Shown one piece after another: positions 30,216 to 37,341 of a DNA stretch of 64,000 nt. Origin of the DNA: DASXHD01 sp036488725. Its GTDB lineage: Bacteria; Myxococcota_A; Polyangia; Polyangiales; Polyangiaceae. Every line of letters starts with the position of its first letter. Within the stretch, counting starts at the first letter, position 1. The DNA lies in assembly GCA_036488725.1 (NCBI GenBank), contig DASXHD010000042.1, positions 1 to 64,000 of the forward strand. Reading direction: 5' to 3'. The notes below the pieces were generated by a model, which searched no databases, was not told the DNA's origin, and worked only from the letters and a program-made list of their open reading frames with translations. Both the position numbers and the translations under genes were made by a program.

Positions 30216-30409
30216 ACACGACGAAGAAAACGCCGCCGCCGCCCGCGGCGGATCCGACGAAGCTCGCGCAGGTGCTGAGCGAGAAGCGTCGCGGTCGTCA
30301 CCTGACCGTGCTCGCCGGCTGCCTGCTCGTGTCGTTCCTCTGCGGGTCCGTCTTCGTGATCGGGATCCTCGGCACGCTCGCGATCGCGCGAACGCTGGGC
30401 TGGCAATGA
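30212..30409 (+). CDS. small membrane protein
   Basis: 65 residues. The Pro/Lys-rich N-terminus is followed by one membrane helix ('LTVLAGCLLVSFLCGSVFVI', 'GILGTLAIARTLG'). It overlaps both neighbours by four bases. With the preceding tiny membrane protein it forms a pair of single-span proteins between packaging and head genes. Confidence 0.55.
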   Translation: MNTTKKTPPPPAADPTKLAQVLSEKRRGRHLTVLAGCLLVSFLCGSVFVIGILGTLAIARTLGWQ

Positions 30410-30660
30410 GGTGCCGCGCGCTCCGCGAGCTCGGCCAGCTCGTCGCCGGCGGCATGACGTACGACGTGATCGCGAAGGCGGCGGGCACGTCGCGCGCGAC
30501 CGTGTGCCGATGGTTTCAGGGCCTGCGTCCGCGCCTCTCTCATCGCATTCGATTGCGCGATCAGCTGGGGATCGCGGTGCTTTGGTGGCAGTCGGACGAG
30601 TGGTTCGCCAAGCACGGCTCGACGCCGAACATCGAAGCGGCGCTCGCCGAAGCTTCATAA
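30406..30660 (+). CDS. small HTH protein upstream of the late head operon
   Basis: 84 residues: 'MRCRALRELGQLVAGGMTYD', 'VIAKAAGTSRATVCRWFQGL', an HTH typical of small phage regulators, then 'LGIAVLWWQSDEWFAKHGST'. The stop at 30660 immediately precedes the 35-bp late element. It may regulate that element or the following head genes; this is positional inference. The start overlaps the previous stop (ATGA). Confidence 0.65.
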   Translation: MRCRALRELGQLVAGGMTYDVIAKAAGTSRATVCRWFQGLRPRLSHRIRLRDQLGIAVLWWQSDEWFAKHGSTPNIEAALAEAS

Positions 30661-30695
30661 GTTGCGTGTAACGCAACGGCGCTTCCCGCAGTGTC
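30661..30695 (+). promoter_or_regulatory. late element 1 (before portal)
   Basis: Starts with the inverted repeat 'GTTGCG'-TGTAA-'CGCAAC' and continues 'GGCGCTTCCCGCAGTGTC'. Six bases later comes the GTG of the portal gene (30702). An almost identical copy with the same six-base gap occurs at 46096-46130. It has no good sigma-70 hexamers, so it is a candidate phage-specific late promoter or translation-control element. Confidence 0.65.
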
Positions 30696-30701
30696 CAATG
30701 C

Positions 30702-32096
30702 GTGAGCATCCGCTCGCGGCTCCAAGCTGGACTGACGGCGGCGCTTCTCGGCGTCTCGGCGTACCAGTCCGCTCCGGGCTACGGCCCGACGCTCGGCGAC
30801 ACGAACATCGAGGAAGCGCTCGACGCGACGCAAGGCCAGCTGACGCCGCTCCCGCAGACGCGGCTGCGCTGGTACATCGCCGATCTCGAGACGGCGATTC
30901 ATCGCGCCGACGAAGGCAACCTGCAAATGGCGGGCGAGCTTTGGGCCGCGATGAAGCGCGACGGGACGCTCTGCGGAATCCTTTCGACGCTCGTCTCCGG
31001 CCTCGTCCACCTGCCGCGTCGCATGAGCGGCCGCGCGGACATCGTCGCCGAGCTCGAGGGTCGCGACGGCGTGACCGAGCGCTACGACGCGATGTTTCCG
31101 CCGAGCGAGCTCGAGAAGATCGTCGAGGACGGGATCGGCATGGGCGTCGCGGTCGGCTACTTCGCGCCGGTCGCCGGTCGATCGTACCCGGTGTTCGTGC
31201 GGCTCGATCCCCGCTGGCTCGTCTACCGCTGGAACGAAAACCGCTGGTACTACACGAGCGTCGTCGGCTCGCTCCCAATCACGCCGGGTGACGGCCGCTG
31301 GGTGCTCTGGACGTTCGGCGCGCGCACCGCTCCGTGGCAGTCGGGCGTGTGGTACTCGCTCGGGATCGCCTGGGTGAACAAGCAGCACGCGATGCTGCAC
31401 AAGGCGAACTGGGAAGCGAAGCTCGCGAATCCCGCCCGCGTCGCCGTCATGCCGCAAGGCGCGAGCGAGCAGCAAAAGCAATCGTGGTTCGGCCGCGTGA
31501 TGGCATGGGGCGCAAACAGCGTGTTCGGCGCGCCGCCCGGCTATGACGTGAAGCTCGTCGAGTCGAACGGCCGCGGCTACGAATCGTTCGACACGACGAT
31601 CGAGCGCAGCGATCGCGAGTTCATGATCGGGATCGCGGGCCAGGTCATCACGACGACCGGCGGCACCGGCTTTTCGAACATGGATCTGTACCGCTCGATT
31701 CGCGCGGACCTGATCCAGTCGACGGAGCGAAAGCTCGCGTACGGGATCAACACGCAAGGGATCCCCCAGTACGTCGCGACGCATCATGGCGAGGACGCGC
31801 TCGAGCAAACCGTCGTCGTGAAATACGACACGACGCCGCCGAAGGACCTCAAAGAAGACGCCGCGGCGCAGGCGCAGCTCGGGACCGCGATCACGGCGGC
31901 GAACCAAGCGCTCGCACCCTACCAGCTCCGCGTCGACGTGAAGCCGCTCGCGGCGCGCACCGGGCTCCCGCTCGAGCGCGTCGACGGCGTCTCGCTCGCC
32001 GAAGAGGCCGCGGACATGCCTGGCGAAGTCATCGATCAGGAAGACGAGCTCGCGCGCGACGAAGAAGACGCCGAAGATTACGCGGAGGCCGCGTGA
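30702..32096 (+). CDS. portal protein (DUF935, Mu gp29-like)
   Basis: 464 residues from GTG. It matches the DUF935 portal family: 'PQTRLRWYIADLETAIHRAD', 'LQMAGELWAAMKRDGTLCGI', 'WLVYRWNENRWYYTS', 'GIAWVNKQHAMLHKANWEAK', and a typical C-terminal acidic segment. The portal forms the dodecameric channel at the head vertex. The start six bases after late element 1 and the lack of an SD point to special initiation. Its stop overlaps the GTG of the protease gene (GTGA). Confidence 0.88.
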   Translation: MSIRSRLQAGLTAALLGVSAYQSAPGYGPTLGDTNIEEALDATQGQLTPLPQTRLRWYIADLETAIHRADEGNLQMAGELWAAMKRDGTLCGILSTLVSGLVHLPRRMSGRADIVAELEGRDGVTERYDAMFPPSELEKIVEDGIGMGVAVGYFAPVAGRSYPVFVRLDPRWLVYRWNENRWYYTSVVGSLPITPGDGRWVLWTFGARTAPWQSGVWYSLGIAWVNKQHAMLHKANWEAKLANPARVAVMPQGASEQQKQSWFGRVMAWGANSVFGAPPGYDVKLVESNGRGYESFDTTIERSDREFMIGIAGQVITTTGGTGFSNMDLYRSIRADLIQSTERKLAYGINTQGIPQYVATHHGEDALEQTVVVKYDTTPPKDLKEDAAAQAQLGTAITAANQALAPYQLRVDVKPLAARTGLPLERVDGVSLAEEAADMPGEVIDQEDELARDEEDAEDYAEAA

Positions 32097-33553
32097 GACC
32101 TCGGGCGCTATTTCAGGGCACCGGGCTGCTCGCGATTACAGCTTCGGCGCTCGCAATCGAGTTCTGCGCTCCGGACGTGTCGAAGCCGTACACGGTCGAG
32201 AACGGCGTTGCGTGCGTCACGATCGACGGACCGCTGACGCAAAAGCCAGAGTTCATTTGGGACAATTACGAGTCGATTCGCACGCGCGCGGCCGCGGCGT
32301 TTGCCGATCCCGAAGCTCTCGCCGTCCTGCTCCACATCGATAGCCCCGGCGGCGACGTCGCGGGCTGTTTCGAGCTCGCGGCCGAACTGCGAGCGATGGC
32401 CTCATCGTCAGGCAAGCGATTCGTTGCATTCACCGACGGCATGGCCGCGAGTGCGGCGTACGCGCTCGCGACGGCAGCGCCCGAGATCTTCGTCACGCAA
32501 ACGGCGCAGGTCGGATCGATCGGCGTAATCAACGCGCTCGTGGACGTGACGGCGCTCGACCGCGCGCAGGGTCTGAAGTTTTCGGTCATCTCAAGCGGCG
32601 AGCGCAAGAAGGACGGAAACCCTCACGTCGCGATCACGGACGACGCGGAATCGCACTTGCGATCCAACGTGAATGGAGCCGCCGCGATCTTTTTCGCTTG
32701 GGTGAATCGCACGCGTCCCGCGCTGAGCGCGGCGACGATTCAAAGCTTCGACGGCGCGCTGTTCTTCGGGACCAACGCCGTCAAGGTCGGACTCGCCAAC
32801 GGAGTCACGACGAAAACCGAACTGCTCGCGACGTTGGCGCGCGCACCGTCGGCGTCAGCCGCGGGAACAAGTGAGGCCACCATGGCTGACGAAGAAGAGA
32901 AGAAGGATCCGAAGGAGGACGCGAGCGATTCGAAGTCCTACGAGGACACGATGCGAGCCCAGCTCGAAGAGGACGCGAAGTCCGACGACGAAAAGAAAGC
33001 CAGCGCGGCGAAGAAGATGCTCGCGGTTCTCGACGGAGACGACGACAAATCGCCGCCGGAGAAAAAAGAGGAGGCCAAGAGCGAGGACGAAGAGGACAGC
33101 AAGGCAAAAGCCATCGCGAGCGCGGCCGGTGGGCCCGAAGCGATCGCTGCGCTCGCTGCGGACCTCGCGACGCTTCGCGCGGAAGTTCGGTCGACGACCA
33201 AGGATCAGCGCAAAGCGCGTCGCGCCGAGCTGATCGCGTCGCACGACATTCCTCCGAAGTTCGCGGCGTACCTCGCGACGCGCAAGCTCGAAGAGGTCGA
33301 AGGCGCCGTCGCTCAGTTCCCGAAGCGCGCCGCGCGCAATCTCGCGGCGGCCGAGCAGCCCAACGTCAACGCGGAGCTCCCGCGCGGTGGCGAGGATCCG
33401 AACGGCTCGCGCGTGTCGCGACTCCCGTCGGCGGAAAAGGCGAAGCTCGACGAGCGCATGGGCCTGCGCGCGGTGGGCGGCGGCATTCGCCGCGAGGGCA
33501 ACAAGTTCATTCTCGGCAACGTCACCAAGGGTGACGAGAAGAAGGCGGGCTGA
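32093..33553 (+). CDS. S49-type head maturation protease with scaffold domain
   Basis: 486 residues. Residues 1-255 are a SppA/ClpP-fold S49 protease: 'VACVTIDGPLTQKP', 'AVLLHIDSPGGDVAGCFELA', nucleophile Ser in 'TDGMAASAAYALATAAPEIF' and Lys in 'VISSGERKKDG'. Residues 264-486 are highly charged (Asp/Glu/Lys) and helical, a typical scaffold. An internal ATG with an SD (32882) starts just this part. As in lambda C/Nu3, the protease-scaffold fusion and the scaffold alone are expected. The scaffold would be degraded during maturation. Confidence 0.9.
   Translation: MRPRALFQGTGLLAITASALAIEFCAPDVSKPYTVENGVACVTIDGPLTQKPEFIWDNYESIRTRAAAAFADPEALAVLLHIDSPGGDVAGCFELAAELRAMASSSGKRFVAFTDGMAASAAYALATAAPEIFVTQTAQVGSIGVINALVDVTALDRAQGLKFSVISSGERKKDGNPHVAITDDAESHLRSNVNGAAAIFFAWVNRTRPALSAATIQSFDGALFFGTNAVKVGLANGVTTKTELLATLARAPSASAAGTSEATMADEEEKKDPKEDASDSKSYEDTMRAQLEEDAKSDDEKKASAAKKMLAVLDGDDDKSPPEKKEEAKSEDEEDSKAKAIASAAGGPEAIAALAADLATLRAEVRSTTKDQRKARRAELIASHDIPPKFAAYLATRKLEEVEGAVAQFPKRAARNLAAAEQPNVNAELPRGGEDPNGSRVSRLPSAEKAKLDERMGLRAVGGGIRREGNKFILGNVTKGDEKKAG
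32882..33553 (+). CDS. nested scaffold protein
   Basis: 223 residues from the in-frame ATG 32882, preceded by 'AAGTGAGGCCACC' (SD GTGAGG). The sequence is 'MADEEEKKDPKEDASDSKSY' followed by long charged helices and a C-terminal basic part ('GIRREGNKFILGNVTKGDEK') that could contact the capsid. Lambda nu3 and many SPP1/P2-like phages use the same nested arrangement. Expression of the short form is inferred from the SD. Confidence 0.65.
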   Translation: MADEEEKKDPKEDASDSKSYEDTMRAQLEEDAKSDDEKKASAAKKMLAVLDGDDDKSPPEKKEEAKSEDEEDSKAKAIASAAGGPEAIAALAADLATLRAEVRSTTKDQRKARRAELIASHDIPPKFAAYLATRKLEEVEGAVAQFPKRAARNLAAAEQPNVNAELPRGGEDPNGSRVSRLPSAEKAKLDERMGLRAVGGGIRREGNKFILGNVTKGDEKKAG

Positions 33554-33555
33554 CC

Positions 33556-33975
33556 ATGGCGGCTCTCGCGAAAGAGCGGACTCAAAAGCCGCTGTTCATC
33601 AAGTCGATCAGGCTCCCGATGGGAGCGAACTTCAAGGCCTGGAAGGGCGGCATGGCGTGCATCGACACCGCCGCCGCTGGCGTTGTCGTTCAAGGCAAGA
33701 CCAGCACGACGCTGACGCGCATCGGGCAGTTCGCCGAGACCGTCGACAACACGGGCGGCGCGGCCAGCGCTCAGCTCGTGAACGTCGATCTCGATCGCGA
33801 GATCTGCTGCATGGGCTTCGTCAACGACGGGACGATCACGTCGGCCAACCTGCTGACGAACGTCTACGTCGCAGACGATCACACGGTGACCGCAACGGCC
33901 ACGGGTGCTTCGCACTCCGGCTACGTGTGGAAACTCGAAGGCACGGCCCTCGTCTTCGTTGGCCCTCTCCCCTGA
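33556..33975 (+). CDS. head decoration protein
   Basis: 139 residues, mostly beta: 'ACIDTAAAGVVVQGKTSTTL', 'IGQFAETVDNTGGAASAQLV', 'NVDLDREICCMGFVNDGTIT'. Its position between scaffold and capsid is that of the decoration protein of Mu-like and lambda-like heads, and the pattern ('dNt.G.a...v.V...r....f') is common in this group. The stop is followed by the two-hairpin region that precedes the capsid gene. Confidence 0.72.
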   Translation: MAALAKERTQKPLFIKSIRLPMGANFKAWKGGMACIDTAAAGVVVQGKTSTTLTRIGQFAETVDNTGGAASAQLVNVDLDREICCMGFVNDGTITSANLLTNVYVADDHTVTATATGASHSGYVWKLEGTALVFVGPLP

Positions 33976-33980
33976 CTCTT

Positions 33981-34053
33981 GATTCCGGACTTCATCGGCG
34001 CCGCGGGCGAAAGCTCACGACGTCGACGAAGTCCGGATTCCCGAAAGGAATCC
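33981..34053 (+). promoter_or_regulatory. mutually exclusive hairpins before the capsid gene
   Basis: Hairpin A: 33981-33997 ('GATTCCGGACTTCATCG') pairs with 34024-34040 with two mismatches across a 26-base loop. Hairpin B: 'GGATTCC' (34035-34041) pairs perfectly with 'GGAATCC' (34047-34053), loop 'CGAAA', and buries the SD 'AAAGGAA' of the capsid gene (ATG 34058). The strand 34035-34040 belongs to both, so A and B cannot form together. Confidence 0.6.
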
Positions 34054-34057
34054 GACA

Positions 34058-35119
34058 ATGCTCGACCCCAGTTTCGTGTTCGATCTCGAATCGAACATGG
34101 AGGTTCTCCAGGAGGACGGCTACAAGGGCCTCCTCGACTCGCTGTGGTGGAAGAAAATCACCCGCGAGCTGACCAGCCAAAAGAAGCGCGAACGCATCCT
34201 GTTTCAGCTCGCCACGGCGCAGATCCGTCGCGAAGGCCTTGGCGGGAACAAGCGCTTCGACGAGCTCGTCGCCGAGTCGTTCGAGCTCGACAACGAGAAT
34301 GCCGGCGGCGGCATTCGGATCAAAAAGAACGAGTTCGACGATCTCGACGGAACGGGCGTCGATCAGGCATCCACGTACGCGCGAGACATCGGTCGTTACG
34401 CGGCCTACTGGCCTCAGCTCATCATCGCGCAGCTGATCTTGTACGGCGAGACCGGCAAGGGCTACGACGGGCTCTCGTTCTTCAACCAAGCGCACCCGGT
34501 GAATCCGGTCGACTCCGAGAACGGCGTCACCTACTCGAACATCTTCACCGGAGCAGCTTCGGGCGCATACCCCGGCGCGTGCCCGATCGACGATTCCGTG
34601 ACGCTCGACGTGGCGTTTCAGAACTTCGGGAAGATCGTCGGTTACGTTCGCGGCATCAAGATGCCGAACGGACAAGATCCGCGCGGACTGAAAGTCGCTG
34701 GGATCCTGGCGCCGGCACGAATGACTCCGCGTGTGCAGCAGCTCACGAACGCGAAGATCATCGCGCAGGCCGCGGCGAGTGGCGGCGGCTCGGGCGACGT
34801 CGAAGCGATCATCCGGTCCTGGGGCATGTCGAGCCCGATCGAGGTGCTCGAATTCGGCGCCGGCCAGTCGTACACGATGCCGGACGGCACCGTCGTCACC
34901 GGCAGCGACAACACGTTCTACGTGTACTGCGAAGAGATCGGCAGCGCGCAGGTCGGCAGCATGATCTACGTGAACCGTCAGCCGTTCACGACCACGTTCT
35001 ACGGCAACCTCACGGTCGCCGAGCTCGGCCGCATGAACGCGCTCGAGTACCAGACCGAGGGCCGCAACACCGGCGGGTACGGTCATCCGTTCCGCCTCTT
35101 CAAGTGCAAGGCGACGTGA
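34058..35119 (+). CDS. major capsid protein (Mu gpT-like)
   Basis: 353 residues of the HK97-like fold in the Mu gpT family: 'WKKITRELTSQKKRERILFQ', 'FELDNENAGGGIRIKKNEFD', 'ASTYARDIGRYAAYWPQLII', 'GYDGLSFFNQAHPVNP', 'GRMNALEYQTEGRNTGGYGH'. It forms the icosahedral shell. The ATG is preceded by 'AAAGGAA', which lies in a predicted hairpin stem. There is no N-terminal delta domain, which fits a separate scaffold. Confidence 0.92.
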   Translation: MLDPSFVFDLESNMEVLQEDGYKGLLDSLWWKKITRELTSQKKRERILFQLATAQIRREGLGGNKRFDELVAESFELDNENAGGGIRIKKNEFDDLDGTGVDQASTYARDIGRYAAYWPQLIIAQLILYGETGKGYDGLSFFNQAHPVNPVDSENGVTYSNIFTGAASGAYPGACPIDDSVTLDVAFQNFGKIVGYVRGIKMPNGQDPRGLKVAGILAPARMTPRVQQLTNAKIIAQAAASGGGSGDVEAIIRSWGMSSPIEVLEFGAGQSYTMPDGTVVTGSDNTFYVYCEEIGSAQVGSMIYVNRQPFTTTFYGNLTVAELGRMNALEYQTEGRNTGGYGHPFRLFKCKAT

Positions 35120-35126
35120 GGAAGCC

Positions 35127-35414
35127 ATGAGCAAACAAAATCTCAGCGCGAAGCAGCGCGCGTTTCTCGAGCAAACGCTCGGTCTCGCGCGTCCGACGAA
35201 CGAGATCGCGGGGCCGCTCGAGCGCGGCCTCGCGGGGAAAGCGACCGACGAGGATCACGAGTACATCGTCGACCTCATCTCTCGCGAGTCGCATTGGGAA
35301 GAGCGGAACGAGGCTCTCGAAGTGCTCTTCGACCTCGCGCCGCCGAAGGCCGACCCGCCTCCGCCGCCGCCGGCACCTCCCGCCGACCCGAAGAAGGACG
35401 CCCCGAAAAAGTGA
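35127..35414 (+). CDS. small head-region protein
   Basis: 95 residues: the N-terminal helices 'LSAKQRAFLEQTLGLARPTN' are followed by a charged segment and a Pro-rich tail ('PPPPPAPPADPKKDAPKK'). It is encoded right after the capsid with a good 'GAGGAAG' before the ATG. It could be a head-tail adaptor accessory; not assigned. Confidence 0.6.
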   Translation: MSKQNLSAKQRAFLEQTLGLARPTNEIAGPLERGLAGKATDEDHEYIVDLISRESHWEERNEALEVLFDLAPPKADPPPPPPAPPADPKKDAPKK

Positions 35415-35483
35415 GGTGACGCCCGCCGTCAGCGCCGGAGCTCGTAAGGGTTCCGACGTTGCCGGCGGTCGCCAGCGCGACCG

Positions 35484-36350
35484 ATGACGACCCCCTTCGC
35501 ACAACTCCTCAGCATCGACGCATTCAAAGCGTCGAAGCTCATGCCGGCGGCAGACGTCGACGTGGCAGCGGGAGCAGTGTGGAAACGTTCCTCCTCGGAC
35601 GCGCTGGCCACCGACACGATGAGCGAACAGCCGTTCGCGACGGTGCTCGCCGCGGGCAACGCGACGTCCGTCGTGTTTCGGCCGCTCGCGAACCTCGCGC
35701 ACGATCCCGCGAACTTCGCGACCCTCAGCGTCTACAAGCGCACCGGTGGCGGCGCCCCCGTCCTCGTCGCGCAGGTCGACACGAGCGCGCTGGACTGGAC
35801 TGCGTCGATCCCCGTCGTGATCCCGATCGTCGCCGCGCCGGTCGCGTCCGGCGACGTGCTCACGGTGGCGATCGCGAAGTCCGGCACGGGCGTGATCGTT
35901 CCCGCGGGCACGCTCGCGGCGATCACGTCGCCGAACGCGTTCGACGTCTCCTCGCGCCGGTGGCAGTCGCGGATCCTCGCGTACCTCCGGAAGCGTTACG
36001 ACGTCACTCAGATCGACGAGACGAACCCGCCGGATGCGTTGCTCGACTGGATCGCGCGGTGCGTGCTCCCCGACATGTGGCGCGCCCGCGGTGCGAATCC
36101 GAGCGACGCGCAGACGGCCGCCGCGATCGACGATCGCACCGACGCGCTGAAGGACGTGCAGGTCGAAGCGAGCGACGCGTCGACGGGCCTGATCGAACTT
36201 CCGCTCGCGAACGACGAGGCCGGCAGCGGCGTCAGCCAAGGCGGCCCGTACGGTTACACCGAGGCGAGCCCGTACGTCGCTTTCGACGTGCAGCGCGCTA
36301 CGGCTGAATTCGAAGATTGCTCGGGCTCCGGAAGCGGAGGCTCCACGTGA
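35484..36350 (+). CDS. chimeric protein: beta domain plus gp36-like adaptor
   Basis: 288 residues. Residues about 25-150 form a beta domain ('FRPLANLAHDPANFATLSVY', 'VVIPIVAAPVASGDVLTVAI'), while residues 150-245 match the Mu gp36/gp6-like head-tail connector: 'SRRWQSRILAYLRKRYDVTQ', 'LLDWIARCVLPDMWRARG', 'AAIDDRTDALKDVQVEASDA'. The adaptor would join portal and tail. The beta part may be an extra decoration or capsid-binding module. One 'GTGGAAACGTTCC' site is inside (35579). Confidence 0.72.
   Translation: MTTPFAQLLSIDAFKASKLMPAADVDVAAGAVWKRSSSDALATDTMSEQPFATVLAAGNATSVVFRPLANLAHDPANFATLSVYKRTGGGAPVLVAQVDTSALDWTASIPVVIPIVAAPVASGDVLTVAIAKSGTGVIVPAGTLAAITSPNAFDVSSRRWQSRILAYLRKRYDVTQIDETNPPDALLDWIARCVLPDMWRARGANPSDAQTAAAIDDRTDALKDVQVEASDASTGLIELPLANDEAGSGVSQGGPYGYTEASPYVAFDVQRATAEFEDCSGSGSGGST
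35579..35594 (+). promoter_or_regulatory. dispersed operator-like site 35579
   Basis: Reads 'GTGGAAACGTTCCTCC'; codons are TGG-AAA-CGT. Confidence 0.45.
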
Positions 36351-36742
36351 GCGCGCTCGACGAGCTCCGCGCGTTCGGCCGCGCATGCGGCAACCTCGAC
36401 GGCTTCACGCAGCGCGCTGCGCAGGAAGCGGCGCCGCTCGTCGAGGCGGAAGCGCGCAAGACTGCGGCCGCGGGGAAAGACCCTTTCGGCACGACGTGGC
36501 AGCCGAAGAAGGACGGCGGCCGCCCCATGGTGCACGCCGCCGATCACGTTCACGTGCGCGCGGTCGAGTCGTCGATCGAGATCAGTCTCGATGGGCCGGG
36601 CGACCCCTGGCACAACGAAGGAACCAAGGGCCGCCCGATTCGGCAGGTGATCCCGTACGCCGAAGCGCCCGACGCGATCCTCGACGCGGTCGAGCAAGGC
36701 GCGACGGTCGCGTTCGACGCGATCATGAAGGGCGGTTCGTGA
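36347..36742 (+). CDS. neck/virion morphogenesis protein
   Basis: 131 residues from a GTG overlapping the previous stop. The features 'LVEAEARKTAAAGKDPFGTT', 'WQPKKDGGRP' and 'WHNEGTKGRPIRQVIPYAEA' correspond to the gpG / HK97 gp10-like virion morphogenesis family, which completes the head-tail joint. The C-terminus is helical ('ILDAVEQGATVAFDAIMKGG'). Confidence 0.7.
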   Translation: MSALDELRAFGRACGNLDGFTQRAAQEAAPLVEAEARKTAAAGKDPFGTTWQPKKDGGRPMVHAADHVHVRAVESSIEISLDGPGDPWHNEGTKGRPIRQVIPYAEAPDAILDAVEQGATVAFDAIMKGGS

Positions 36743-37332
36743 TGCCGGACGTGACCGGCCTCCCCGCGTTCGTCGACGCCGTCGCCTCGTACCTCCAATC
36801 GAACGGCGTCTCCGCCGTCGTCGAGCTCGGATGGCGCAAAGACGTCCAGCAAGTCAACGAGGGCGACGGCACGGCGAATCGCATCGTGATTCAGCCGGGC
36901 ACGCCCGACGGCGACGCGGGCGGCCTCGAGGCGCCGCGGCAAGTCGGCTACGGCCTGCGCACCGAGTGGCCGCCGCCCACGGACGCGGAGCCCCAGAGTC
37001 CCGACGACGTGGTGGGCCGCGAGCTCGACGACTGGGCCGAGCGCGCGACCGTCTACGTGTGGGCCGTCGACGCAACGGCGCCCGAGGACGATCGCCGCCA
37101 GTACGTCGCGGTTCGTTGCCTGCTTCAGTGGTTCCGACGCGCCGCGCAGTACGCCGCGCGCGCGGCGCTCGACGTCGGCGCGCTTCACTGGGTGAACATC
37201 GCGAACGTCGAACGTCAGTACGGCCGCGAGCTCCAGCTCGATCTCACGCTCCACGCGCCTCTCTTCGATCTGTCCGACGAGATCGCGCACCCGCAACACC
37301 TCACCCCTACAACCTCGTTCGACGAGGAGTGA
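36742..37332 (+). CDS. tail terminator-like protein
   Basis: 196 residues: 'MPDVTGLPAFVDAVASYLQS' followed by strands and 'VYVWAVDATAPEDDRRQYVA'. The N-terminal helix then beta layout, together with the place before the sheath gene, fits a tail terminator or completion protein (gpU/gp37-like). The ATG shares one base with the upstream stop (TGATG). Confidence 0.6.
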   Translation: MPDVTGLPAFVDAVASYLQSNGVSAVVELGWRKDVQQVNEGDGTANRIVIQPGTPDGDAGGLEAPRQVGYGLRTEWPPPTDAEPQSPDDVVGRELDDWAERATVYVWAVDATAPEDDRRQYVAVRCLLQWFRRAAQYAARAALDVGALHWVNIANVERQYGRELQLDLTLHAPLFDLSDEIAHPQHLTPTTSFDEE

Positions 37333-37341
37333 CGGAGACCC

